A DNA stretch of 64,000 nt, taken from Polynucleobacter sp. MWH-CaK5. Its GTDB lineage: Bacteria > Pseudomonadota > Gammaproteobacteria > Burkholderiales > Burkholderiaceae. Location: contig NZ_CP061299.1 in assembly GCF_018687615.1 (NCBI RefSeq), forward strand, positions 1,641,319 through 1,705,318, given 5' to 3'. Below are positions 35,186 through 42,651 of this stretch, piece after piece. Below the pieces are notes generated by a model. The model was given only the letters and a program-made list of their open reading frames with translations. It was not told the DNA's origin and ran no database searches. Made by a program: the position numbers and the translations under genes. How positions within the stretch are numbered: position 1 is the first letter of the stretch; every line of letters starts with the position of its first letter.

Positions 35186-36889
35186 ATGCCACATGATGTA
35201 AGCCTCATTGCAATTCTTGCCGCTGGATTTAGCTTGGCCCTGATTCTGGGGTTTGTTGTTACTTATTTAAAAATGCCACCCTTGGTTGGCTACCTATTAG
35301 CAGGCGTTCTGATTGGCCCCGCCACACCAGGCTTCGTTGCTGATGTTGGCTTATCAATGCAATTAGCTGAAATTGGCGTGATGCTACTCATGTTTGGTGT
35401 TGGCTTACATTTTTCTATTGGCGACTTAATGTCTGTCAAAAAAATTGCCATTCCTGGCGCACTGTTCCAAATGTTAGTTGCAACAGTGCTCGGTTTTTTT
35501 GTGGCCAATCATTGGGGCTGGTCTTTATTAGGCTCCCTAGTGTTTGGCTTGAGTCTATCTGTTGCAAGTACGGTTGTTCTCTTGCGCGCATTAGAAGATA
35601 AAGGTCTTTTAAACACCTCCAATGGCAAGATTGCTGTGGGCTGGTTGGTTGTTGAAGACTTGGTCATGGTCTTGGCTTTGGTTCTTCTTCCTGTATTAGC
35701 TGAATTGCTACAAAACGATGGAATCCACGCCGCCAGTGGCAACCTCACGGAGTTACTTAAGACCATAGGTATCACCTTGGCTAAAGTGGGTGCATTCATC
35801 GTGCTCATGTTGGTCATTGGTAAAAGATTGCTACCCAAAATCTTATGGTTGGTAGCAAAAAATGGCTCTAGAGAGTTATTCACTTTGGCCGTCATTGCTT
35901 CTGCGATTGGTATCGCTTTCTTGGCCGCGAAGATATTTGATGTTTCGTTTGCTTTAGGCGCATTTTTCGCGGGCATGATGCTCGGAGAATCTAAACTAAG
36001 TAAAAGAGCCGCTGATGAATCTCTCCCTCTAAGAGATGCGTTTGCTGTGCTCTTCTTTGTATCCGTGGGCATGCTATTTGATCCACAAATCTTGTGGCAA
36101 GAACCACTTAAATTACTGGTTGTCGTTTTTATTATTCTTATTGGAAAAACATTGGCCGCGATGGCCCTTGTTTTACTCTTCAGATACCCACTCAACACAG
36201 CCGCGACGGTGGGTATTAGCTTGGCTCAAATCGGAGAGTTCTCATTCATTCTTGCTGGCATGGGCTTGACCATGAAGCTCATTCCAAACGATGCTTATAG
36301 TTTGATACTGGCAGGCGCCATCATTTCAATCGCACTTAATTCATTCTTGTTTGACAGCATTTCACCATTGATCAATTGGGCCAGAAAGCGCTCAGCCTTA
36401 GCCAGGACCTTAGATCAAAGAATGGATCCTCTTGCATTGCTTCCAACAACAACCCAAGAATCTTTACTGTCTGGACAAGTGGTGATTGTTGGTCAAGGTC
36501 GAGTGGGTAAGAGGGTGCTTGAAAAGTTAAGAGCGCAAGGCGTCTCTTGTGTGGTCGCCGAAAAAGATCGCTCGATTGTTGAAAATCTAAGAAAGTCAGG
36601 AACCCCGGCCGTGTCTGGAGATGCATCCGATCCATTTGTATTGATCCAAGCTCATATTGCTAATGCAGCCATCTTGGTGATTGCCTCTCAAGACTCGATT
36701 GATATCAGCAAAATGGTGGAAACTGCCAGGACCCTTAATCCCAAAATAGCCATCTTTATTCGGGCAAGAGACAGCGAAGAAATTGAGATTTACAACAAAG
36801 AGGGCTGGGGTCAATCCTTCACGCCAGAGGATGAGCTGGCCAACCGCTTCTACACAGAAGTGCTGAAAGAGCTCAAGCAGGCTTCTTAA
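35186..36889 (+). CDS. Kef/YbaL-type monovalent cation:proton antiporter
   Basis: 567 aa. The N-terminal two thirds form a CPA2 antiporter domain with about 12 helices (KMPPLVGYLLAGVLIGP, LMLFGVGLHFS-like loop, SVASTVVLLRALED). The C-terminal third is a TrkA-N (RCK) domain with the nucleotide-binding motif VVIVGQGRVGKRVLEKL. Members exchange K+ or Na+ for H+ at the inner membrane and are gated by nucleotides or glutathione adducts. It lies alone between the two 53-bp repeats, without any mobility gene, so it may have been acquired or displaced together with the tRNA end. Confidence 0.92.
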   Translation: MPHDVSLIAILAAGFSLALILGFVVTYLKMPPLVGYLLAGVLIGPATPGFVADVGLSMQLAEIGVMLLMFGVGLHFSIGDLMSVKKIAIPGALFQMLVATVLGFFVANHWGWSLLGSLVFGLSLSVASTVVLLRALEDKGLLNTSNGKIAVGWLVVEDLVMVLALVLLPVLAELLQNDGIHAASGNLTELLKTIGITLAKVGAFIVLMLVIGKRLLPKILWLVAKNGSRELFTLAVIASAIGIAFLAAKIFDVSFALGAFFAGMMLGESKLSKRAADESLPLRDAFAVLFFVSVGMLFDPQILWQEPLKLLVVVFIILIGKTLAAMALVLLFRYPLNTAATVGISLAQIGEFSFILAGMGLTMKLIPNDAYSLILAGAIISIALNSFLFDSISPLINWARKRSALARTLDQRMDPLALLPTTTQESLLSGQVVIVGQGRVGKRVLEKLRAQGVSCVVAEKDRSIVENLRKSGTPAVSGDASDPFVLIQAHIANAAILVIASQDSIDISKMVETARTLNPKIAIFIRARDSEEIEIYNKEGWGQSFTPEDELANRFYTEVLKELKQAS

Positions 36890-36922
36890 GTTTAAGCAGG
36901 TCTTCACTAAACCTCACAAACG

Positions 36923-36945
36923 AAAAAACCACCCGAAGGTGGTTT
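36923..36945 (-). terminator. tRNA-Phe terminator
   Basis: On the leftward strand AAACCACC and GGTGGTTT enclose a TTCG-type loop and are followed by a run of T. It starts 10 nt after the CCA end. It may also stop the convergent kef transcript. Confidence 0.8.
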
Positions 36946-36976
36946 ATAGAATCTTGGTGGCCCGGGGCGGAATCGA
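36924..36976. repeat. 53-bp direct repeat, right copy (at tRNA-Phe)
   Basis: Perfect match to 34957-35009. This copy includes the functional 3' end of tRNA-Phe and its terminator. Confidence 0.9.
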
Positions 36977-37030
36977 ACCACCGACACAAGGATTTTCAAT
37001 CCTCTGCTCTACCGACTGAGCTACCAGGCC
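36955..37030 (-). tRNA. tRNA-Phe (GAA)
   Basis: 76 nt with encoded CCA. Acceptor GGCCTGG pairs with CCGGGCC, the D arm is AGCTCAGTCGGTAGAGC, the anticodon arm AGGATTGAAAATCCT places GAA, and the T arm is GGTGG-TTCGATT-CCGCC. The gene is complete. Its 3' part is repeated at 34957-35009 and its 5' part at 43108-43149, so both flanks are insertion boundaries. Confidence 0.97.
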
Positions 37031-37034
37031 AAGA
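36993..37034. repeat. attL-like 42-bp direct repeat
   Basis: Identical over 42 bp to 43108-43149. It covers the tRNA-Phe from the anticodon loop to the 5' end plus 4 nt upstream. It marks the left boundary of the integrative element. Confidence 0.9.
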
Positions 37035-37040
37035 CTTGGA

Positions 37041-37046
37041 ATTATA
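37041..37046 (-). promoter_or_regulatory. Replacement -10 box for tRNA-Phe inside the element
   Basis: On the leftward strand a consensus TATAAT lies 10 nt before the first tRNA base, at nearly the same distance as the stranded TACAAT at the other end of the element (11 nt). The matching -35 (GCAGGC region, 37064-37069) is poor, so the promoter strength is uncertain. Confidence 0.5.
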
Positions 37047-37257
37047 AATGAAACTGTGTTTTAGCCTGCTAAAAGTTGTTTAACGCATTCAATTTCTCAA
37101 TAACTGCTAGCAATATCGCCCTCAAACCGTTATTTCACCGTTGCTACCAGCCGCCTAAGAATTTAGCATTCGTAGTGCCTGCACAGTTTTTGTACGCTTA
37201 AATTCCGCTTGCCCAACACCGCGCTGTGACGCTACGCTAGCGTTTTTGGTGCCGGCA

Positions 37258-38523
37258 ATGCGCAAGTCAAACGCTGTTTTATATACAGACAACTACGCTA
37301 ATAACGTTATTAGTTTAGTTTCTCTGCCCCTCATAAAGCAACCTAATGTCGCCCGTTTGCGTGACGGGGAATTGGTTTTATACAAGCGTAGCAATTCAAC
37401 GGTATGGCAAGCCCGCTTTAAGTTGTATGACAAACGCTGGCACTCTATATCAACTAAACACCATAACTTTGAGTTTGCTAGTCGCGCGGCTTGCGAGATA
37501 TATGACGAGGCACGCTTTAGAGAACGTATGGGTGTTAGCTATACACGCTATAAATTTGACGCTATAGCAAAAGCAACCATAAAAGAATTAGAAGCAGAAA
37601 TTAGTGCTGGCATACGCACTATGACTAACAACGACTACATTCGCGCTATCAACAAATATCTCATACCGTTCTTTGGTAAACGCTACTTGGAAAATATCGA
37701 CAACACCCATATTCGCGAATATGAAATATGGCGCAACCAACTAATGAATAGAGTGCCATTAAGTAGCACGCTAATGACACACGCTAGCGCATACAACCGA
37801 GTGGTTAGCACAGCAGTACAACGTGGCTGGTTAAGCGCACAAGTCCCAGTAGCACAGTTGAGTAGACGTGGCGCGAAAGGAAAAGCTCGTCCCGCGTTTA
37901 CTAAAGAAGAGTTGGAATATTTGCTAGCTTTTTTGGAAGACTACAGCTTAGGTGGGCATAGCCAGCTAGCAAGAGATATGCGCTTACTAGCGAGGGACTA
38001 TATTGAATTACTCGCGGCAACGGGAATGCGCAGCGGTAAAGAGAGTTTGAATATTAAATGGAAACATATCAATTGGTACATAGATAGTAAGACAGGTAAA
38101 CGGTATTTAAGAATTTGGGTAAGCGGCAAAACGGGCGCACGCTACCTAATAGCAAAAAACCGTGCAGAGGCAGCGCTAGTAAGGCTTTGCGAGCGACAGC
38201 CATTATTTGAAAACAAAACGCTGGATATGGTACTAGCTGGTAAGCACGATATTTTGTTGTTTATCCTGCCAGACGGCACACAACCAAAAAGCTTCCATAC
38301 AACGTTTATATGGCTAATGAAAGCTAGCGGGCTGCTTAAAGACATTAGTACAAACCAGAATAGAACCCTATATAGTCTGCGCCATACCTACGCTACGCTC
38401 GCAATGCTAGATAACAATATAGACATACACACGCTAGCAAAGCAAATGGGAACCAGCGTGACTATGCTGGAAAAGCACTACAGCAAGTTGACGGCTACAT
38501 TAGCGGCGGAAAGACTGTCTTAG
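37258..38523 (+). CDS. int: Tyrosine-type integrase of the element
   Basis: 421 aa from the ATG at 37258; a TTG four codons upstream is possible. An N-terminal Arm-DNA-binding-like part (RDGELVLYKRSNSTVWQARFKLYDKRW) is followed by a core-binding domain and the catalytic domain. Catalytic residues visible: Arg in ATGMRSGKE, a Lys in WVSGKTGARY, the His-x-x-Arg box replaced by SLRHTYATLA with its Arg kept, and Tyr in LEKHYSKLT. It is transcribed away from the tRNA, 228 nt from it. It most probably catalyses integration at the 42-bp repeat. Confidence 0.92.
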   Translation: MRKSNAVLYTDNYANNVISLVSLPLIKQPNVARLRDGELVLYKRSNSTVWQARFKLYDKRWHSISTKHHNFEFASRAACEIYDEARFRERMGVSYTRYKFDAIAKATIKELEAEISAGIRTMTNNDYIRAINKYLIPFFGKRYLENIDNTHIREYEIWRNQLMNRVPLSSTLMTHASAYNRVVSTAVQRGWLSAQVPVAQLSRRGAKGKARPAFTKEELEYLLAFLEDYSLGGHSQLARDMRLLARDYIELLAATGMRSGKESLNIKWKHINWYIDSKTGKRYLRIWVSGKTGARYLIAKNRAEAALVRLCERQPLFENKTLDMVLAGKHDILLFILPDGTQPKSFHTTFIWLMKASGLLKDISTNQNRTLYSLRHTYATLAMLDNNIDIHTLAKQMGTSVTMLEKHYSKLTATLAAERLS

Positions 38524-38664
38524 GCCCTAAGTTGACTAAAAACTACATTTAAAGCTTGCTTACATTATCTATAAGGTTATTAACTTACAAAATTTAGCAT
38601 TAACTAGTAAAATAATCTCAATATTTGTAATTAAATATTCCAAACAAAATAGGAGAAATTTAGA

Positions 38665-39402
38665 ATGAAAAAGAAATTACTAGTCGTTGCTGCCTCAGCA
38701 TTAGTTGCCACTTCAGCATATGCACAGTCAGCATTTGAAGGCTTCTACGGACAAATTGCTACCGGCTATGAAAGTAATAGTGCGTCTAATCTTGGCAACA
38801 CAGGAACTTCCCCAGGAAACCCAAATGACAATTGGAATGTTAGCAACCAACAATTTGGAGGTGCGCCACTAGTAATTGGCTTGGGCTATAACTTTTCAGT
38901 TGCACCGCAATGGTTAATTGGTATTGGCGCTGACTACTCAGCACTTTCACAAAAAAGCTCCACCTTCTCCTCTACTGGCGAAGGAAATACACTTTCTGGA
39001 CAAACTCTAGAGGCCTCTAATCGCTTCAATATCTTTGTCACTCCAGGCTATGCAATTGATAAAGATAAATTAGTCTATCTAAAGGCGGGATATAGCTCTT
39101 TAACCTTGAAAAATTCAGCGCCAAACTATTACTCTCCATCGGCAGCCAATATTGCTAGTGGCGATAGTGCTGGCCCTATTCTTAACGCGGGAAGTCAAAC
39201 CTCTACAGTCGGCGGTTATGTTGTTGGGCTAGGATATAAACAAATTATTACAGGCGGAATTTATGGTTTTGCCGAAGGAAACTATATGAGCTACAGCAAG
39301 CCAAGCTTTTCTTCAAATCTCGGAAGCAATGGTTATAAGATTAGCTCGAATCCATCCGTAAACTCTTATCAACTACTGGTTGGTATTGGCTACAAGTTCT
39401 AA
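38665..39402 (+). CDS. Outer-membrane beta-barrel protein
   Basis: 245 aa. A clear signal peptide MKKKLLVVAASALVATSAYA is cleaved before QS. The mature part alternates aromatic and polar residues typical of an 8- to 10-strand barrel (FYGQIATGYES, LVIGLGYNFS, LVYLKAGYSS, GGYVVGLGYKQ) and ends in a C-terminal Phe (VGIGYKF), the outer-membrane assembly signal. A strong AGGAGA ribosome-binding site precedes it and a terminator follows, so it is a self-contained unit. Cargo of the element; it could change the cell surface, for example a phage receptor, but that is inference. Confidence 0.85.
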   Translation: MKKKLLVVAASALVATSAYAQSAFEGFYGQIATGYESNSASNLGNTGTSPGNPNDNWNVSNQQFGGAPLVIGLGYNFSVAPQWLIGIGADYSALSQKSSTFSSTGEGNTLSGQTLEASNRFNIFVTPGYAIDKDKLVYLKAGYSSLTLKNSAPNYYSPSAANIASGDSAGPILNAGSQTSTVGGYVVGLGYKQIITGGIYGFAEGNYMSYSKPSFSSNLGSNGYKISSNPSVNSYQLLVGIGYKF

Positions 39403-39423
39403 GCTAGCTTCAAGTCTTCCTTT

Positions 39424-39448
39424 AAACCCGCTTCGGCGGGTTTTTTTA
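39424..39448 (+). terminator. Intrinsic terminator after the barrel gene
   Basis: AACCCGC and GCGGGTT form a 7-bp stem with a TTCG tetraloop followed by seven T. Confidence 0.92.
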
Positions 39449-39556
39449 TTGGCGTATTGATTTTCTACGCTCTAAGTCAATACCAGAAAGGCTTTGGCAG
39501 ACGTAGAAAATCCGTGCATAATAAACGCACACTTTTAATACGCTTATAGAAAAATT

Positions 39557-40306
39557 ATGGCAACACTTGCCGAAATTCGCGCCAAACTCAAAGCCGGCAA
39601 TAGCAATACTAATAACGCCCAGCCAAAACGCAAACTTGAATCATATGAAAATGAACGGGCAGAAAAGCTAAAAGAACTTATAGCCAAATTAAAACGTGGC
39701 GAACACGTTCAAAACCGCACTCTTCAAACTTGGCTATGGGCTAGTGAATACGCAATGCTAGCAAGCGGCTGGAATGAGCAAAAAAATATTCGCGCCGAAC
39801 TTAGTGATAAACCAACCGAAGTAAAAGAGTATGAGGAGCGCCTAAAGAAAGCATTGTTTACGTATAACAAAGGTGAAGGCTTGAGCATACGCAAGAAACA
39901 TACTGCCGCTAAGAAACTTTTTGGCAAAGCAGACAGACAGTTTGAGCAACTACTAGAGTACCTACAAGAAATTATTGAAGCAGAACCATCGCTTCGTAGT
40001 TGGTTTGACAGAGACACTGACTGGACTGCGGATAGTCAAATTAGCCTAGACACTGTTGGTATTCCTCGCGTTATTACTTCTCGTAGCGCAAATAATCAAA
40101 CGGGCAATAAGCCGCACAATAAGTTAAGCAAAGCGCAGGTGAAATTACAGGTACTAGAGGCTGCGCTACATACACAACTGTATGCGCCAGACACCTACTT
40201 TAAGTACCCAAACGCTAGCAATGAGTCTACGAAGACTTCACCCTCAAGCAAACTAGCTGAATTATTAAAGTTGCCAGAAGATAGAGAAGACGACTTCTTG
40301 AAATAA
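39557..40306 (+). CDS. Unknown element protein with coiled-coil N-terminus
   Basis: 249 aa, charged and probably helical. The N-terminus MATLAEIRAKLKAGN has the look of T4-like phage single-strand DNA-binding protein starts, but the rest was not recognised. It contains long Lys/Glu-rich helices (ERAEKLKELIAKLKRGEH; EYEERLKKALFTYNKGEG), a LRSWFDRDTDW segment and an acidic end (PEDREDDFLK). No signal or membrane segment. Convergent with the small recombinase gene 9 nt downstream. Function not assigned. Confidence 0.6.
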   Translation: MATLAEIRAKLKAGNSNTNNAQPKRKLESYENERAEKLKELIAKLKRGEHVQNRTLQTWLWASEYAMLASGWNEQKNIRAELSDKPTEVKEYEERLKKALFTYNKGEGLSIRKKHTAAKKLFGKADRQFEQLLEYLQEIIEAEPSLRSWFDRDTDWTADSQISLDTVGIPRVITSRSANNQTGNKPHNKLSKAQVKLQVLEAALHTQLYAPDTYFKYPNASNESTKTSPSSKLAELLKLPEDREDDFLK

Positions 40307-40315
40307 GCAAGAGTC

Positions 40316-40882
40316 TTACGCCAACTCTACTGCTGCCTTAAGCTGTGCTGGACTAGAGTACAAGTAAGCGGCAGTTGTACTAATGTTGCGGTGCCCAGCA
40401 AGACTTTTCAATATATGTATAGCAGTTCCCTTATTAGCCAGCCCAGTTAAGAAGCTTCGCCGTCCAGTATGGCTACTACAGCCCGTTAAGCCAACATTGC
40501 GGTACAAATAGAAAAAGTACTGGGTAAGTGAGTTTGCCGAAAAGCCTGCCTGCTTTTGCGTTCGAAACAGCGGTTTACTCATATCCAGCATTCGTATGCT
40601 GTTTATATATAGCGCCAACTCTTTTTGAATTTTCTCGTTTAAATACACAGTACGAGCATATTTGCCCTTAGTTTGTTGCGGCATTAAGCGTACTTCGGAC
40701 TTAATGGTGCTGTCGCTGTTTAAAACGTCGTTTAAGCGTAGTGCCGCTACTTCGGCTACTCGCATACCTGCGTAATGCGTTAAAAGCAACATAGCGCGGT
40801 TTCGTGCGCTGTGCCTACGTGTTGCTATGTAGTCCAGCACTCTACGCAACTCGGTTGGGTTTAATACTTTTGCTTGCGCCAT
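40316..40882 (-). CDS. Small tyrosine recombinase, catalytic domain only
   Basis: 188 aa, about the length of FimB/FimE-type invertases and much shorter than XerC or the element's integrase. The complete set of active-site residues is visible: Arg in AGMRVAEVA, Lys in QTKGKYARTV, His-x-x-Arg in SSHTGRRSF, His in AGHRNISTT and Tyr in AAYLYSS. It lacks an N-terminal core-binding domain. Its start codon lies inside one arm of a 10-bp inverted repeat (40880-40889 with 40950-40959). Possible roles are element excision, site-specific inversion or regulation; none is proven. Confidence 0.88.
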   Translation of the reverse strand: MAQAKVLNPTELRRVLDYIATRRHSARNRAMLLLTHYAGMRVAEVAALRLNDVLNSDSTIKSEVRLMPQQTKGKYARTVYLNEKIQKELALYINSIRMLDMSKPLFRTQKQAGFSANSLTQYFFYLYRNVGLTGCSSHTGRRSFLTGLANKGTAIHILKSLAGHRNISTTAAYLYSSPAQLKAAVELA

Positions 40883-40959
40883 ATTTTCTCTCCATAAAAT
40901 AATAAATACGTAGCTACAGTATGTTTTCTTGTATTTGGTTTGAGCAACCAGAAAATATG
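40880..40959. repeat. 10-bp inverted repeat over the small recombinase start
   Basis: CATATTTTCT (40880-40889) and AGAAAATATG (40950-40959) are perfect inverted repeats 60 bp apart. The left arm contains the start codon and touches the GGAGAG ribosome-binding site. Between the arms a leftward promoter-like pair TTGCTC (40947-40942) and CATACT (40923-40918) is 18 bp apart. It may be an RNA hairpin that hides the start codon, an operator, or recombinase sites. Confidence 0.55.
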
Positions 40960-41419
40960 AAGCAAAGAGATATTCAAAATCAACAGGTTATGTAGTTTGA
41001 TAAGAGAATTACTGTTCTCTTATATTTATCGTTGCCCATATGCCACACGCAATATCAATGCACGGTTTTGCTACGCTATATTGCTTTGTGCCATTATTTG
41101 GCATTAAGTGTCGGTAATTCGTGCAGTCATAATTCAATACGTGCCATAGCCCGAAAGCCCATACTGGCTGTGCTTTTCCAGTCCGCGGAAAATTTATATC
41201 AAGTACTTACAGATATGGGCTGGTGAATTTTTACCTATGCCCAGTTCATATTACTGACATTGAATAGCGAGTGATACTCGCTTGTGTTTCGTTGTCACTC
41301 ACACACTTCTCTCTTCTCTTTTAATTACTTGCTTTTGAGGAATGCGACGGCTATGTCCAATTAAAAAATTGAAACATTGCTGTCGCTTCGTATCTTGCTT
41401 CCGCGTCACACGACTGTAA
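40960..41419. other. Gene-poor stretch of the element with hairpins
   Basis: No convincing gene of normal size. Two strong hairpins are seen: ATAAGAGAA/TTCTCTTAT with a 6-nt loop (41000-41023) and AGCGAGT/ACTCGCT with a 3-nt loop (41266-41282). Neither has a good U run. A leftward 31-codon frame ends in the loop of the first hairpin, but nothing else supports it. The stretch could encode a small RNA. Confidence 0.4.
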
Positions 41420-41554
41420 TTAAGTTTGACGAGAGACGTATGTATTGAAACTCTCAACTCGTTTTGGCATTGATTTGCCTGACAAGCAACTTAGCGGCTT
41501 CCACTTATAGCGTAAGCAGTTATTACAGCAACTGCTTATCAAGTGCGGGGGCAT
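41420..41554 (-). CDS. Possible 44-aa Cys-containing protein
   Basis: A leftward frame starts at an ATG at 41554 with AAGGA 8 nt upstream. The product has SSCCNNCLRYKWKPLSC, four cysteines that could bind zinc, then a basic part ending ESFNTYVSRQT. It lies 49 nt behind the 97-aa gene on the same strand. A 9-bp inverted repeat (TAAGCAGTT/AACTGCTTA, 41513-41538) lies within it. Short length keeps confidence low. Confidence 0.3.
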   Translation of the reverse strand: MPPHLISSCCNNCLRYKWKPLSCLSGKSMPKRVESFNTYVSRQT

Positions 41555-41603
41555 TAGCCGTGTCCTTATTCCACCCCGCGTTTTTGTCCTGTTATAGAGT
41601 GAC

Positions 41604-41897
41604 TTATCTCTGGCGCGCCTTATTAGCCTTAAATACTTTTCTGTTTATAGCTTTGCCTATATTTAATACCTCAAAGCATTGTCCCTGTGTAATTTTTTGA
41701 CGCTTAGTGCCGTGTTCCATAGCCTGTATGTACGCTTTCAATATGCCTAATTCTGCTTCACTTAATAGTGCCTGCTGTTGCCTTAGTAATGTGTGTGCTG
41801 TCTTTTGAGCCCTTACTAACTCAACTGGCAACTTATCAAACGTTTGGCAATTTAGCCCGTTTGTTTTTAACCAATTGTCGGCAGCGTTTACTTTCAT
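41604..41897 (-). CDS. Unknown small element protein
   Basis: 97 aa, basic, mostly helical by composition (LVRAQKTAHTLLRQQQALLSEAELGILKAYIQAMEHG). The C-terminal KITQGQCFEVLNIGKAINRKVFKANKARQR could be DNA-binding, but no helix-turn-helix is certain. No clear ribosome-binding site. It is divergent from the 145-aa gene; the 145-bp gap holds a 10-bp inverted repeat, a layout often seen with regulators. Function not assigned. Confidence 0.5.
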   Translation of the reverse strand: MKVNAADNWLKTNGLNCQTFDKLPVELVRAQKTAHTLLRQQQALLSEAELGILKAYIQAMEHGTKRQKITQGQCFEVLNIGKAINRKVFKANKARQR

Positions 41898-41913
41898 AAA
41901 GATATTTATTCAT

Positions 41914-41956
41914 AACCTAATAAAAGCAGAGTAATTCTGACTGTAATTATTAGGTT
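41914..41956. repeat. Inverted repeat in divergent intergenic region
   Basis: AACCTAATAA (41914-41923) and TTATTAGGTT (41947-41956) are perfect inverted repeats 23 bp apart, with CAGA/TCTG nested inside. GACTGTAATTA at 41939-41949 recurs at 41412-41422, and ATTACTGTAAT at 42003-42013 is a related palindrome, so this may be an operator region. Confidence 0.5.
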
Positions 41957-42042
41957 TAAACAACTTTTGGCAAAACTCGGTTGCCCGTTTTGGTTTGGTG
42001 ACATTACTGTAATAACAACTAACAACCAAACGAGGGGTATAT

Positions 42043-42480
42043 ATGAGTGCGCTTAACAATTTAAAGCTTTCTGCAGTCAAACGTCCAACAGCATTGCCAG
42101 CCATACAACAGCGTCGAAATAAACTTTCCAACAAGCTATGGGAACAAATTCAACTAGCTAAGGCGCAACAAACGGGCGCAACGTTTAGTACCAAGCGTTT
42201 TAAAACTGTGCGCGACATTACTGGCGCTACCAAAACAGTTGAATTACAAAAACGAGTACGGCAATGGTGGTTTGTAGCGGACAGCGGCAAACTATGTCTC
42301 AACGTGAAGTACGGCACTAAAGTTTTGGAACTACAAAAGAATAAGCCTAGTGTCGAATTAAATACGCCTGCCGACTTAATCAATACGCTTGAAATTATTA
42401 AGGGCGCTGTTGAGGCGGGAGAACTAGATAGTCAAATTGAATTTGCTAGCGGCGCAGTACGTGCGAGGTTTACAAAATGA
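42043..42480 (+). CDS. Unknown element protein, phage/plasmid-type
   Basis: 145 aa, basic N-terminus (MSALNNLKLSAVKRPTALPAIQQRRNKLSNKLWEQ is Lys/Arg-rich and helical) followed by a beta-rich part RQWWFVADSGKLCLNVKYGTKVLEL and a helix LINTLEIIKGAVEAGELD. The general layout resembles short conserved proteins of phages and plasmids, possibly DUF6641; that name is tentative. GAGGGG precedes the ATG. Its stop overlaps the start of the next 49-aa gene (ATGA). Confidence 0.65.
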   Translation: MSALNNLKLSAVKRPTALPAIQQRRNKLSNKLWEQIQLAKAQQTGATFSTKRFKTVRDITGATKTVELQKRVRQWWFVADSGKLCLNVKYGTKVLELQKNKPSVELNTPADLINTLEIIKGAVEAGELDSQIEFASGAVRARFTK

Positions 42481-42626
42481 TTACGTTTAGTGCTTACGTA
42501 AGAACGCCAAATGATTTTGTAGTGAAGACACAAGTTGTTGCCGAGAATATTCAACAAGCAATCTTTTTACTACAAGGGCAGTACGGGGAAAATAATGTAG
42601 TACATCTTCCAACTCCAGTTGCGTAG
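42477..42626 (+). CDS. Unknown 49-aa protein
   Basis: Starts at an ATG overlapping the previous stop (ATGA), which argues for a real coupled gene. Sequence features are SAYVRTPNDFVVKTQVVAE and a helix NIQQAIFLLQGQYGE, a compact alpha/beta look without Cys or membrane segment. No homologue recognised. Confidence 0.5.
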   Translation: MITFSAYVRTPNDFVVKTQVVAENIQQAIFLLQGQYGENNVVHLPTPVA

Positions 42627-42651
42627 CTAAATATATGAATAGGAGAAAAGA

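Noticed and set aside
35509..36198. Long antisense open frame (229 codons) inside the Kef-type antiporter gene
   Set aside because: It is the complement of a strongly conserved membrane domain, its product is Lys/Thr/Asn-rich without a family pattern, and no ribosome site precedes it.
40880..40959. Invertible promoter switch of the Fim type
   Set aside because: Catalytic recombinase and inverted repeats are present, but 60 bp is very short for inversion and the arms overlap the start codon; kept as a finding with RNA or operator reading preferred, not annotated as an invertible element.
41032..41226. 64-codon rightward frame in the gene-poor part of the element
   Set aside because: Composition is Cys/His/Leu-random, no ribosome-binding site, and it spans no conserved pattern; treated as chance.
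41464..41700. 78-codon rightward frame antisense to the 97-aa element gene
   Set aside because: Overlaps the better-supported leftward gene and the Cys-containing small frame; no ribosome site.
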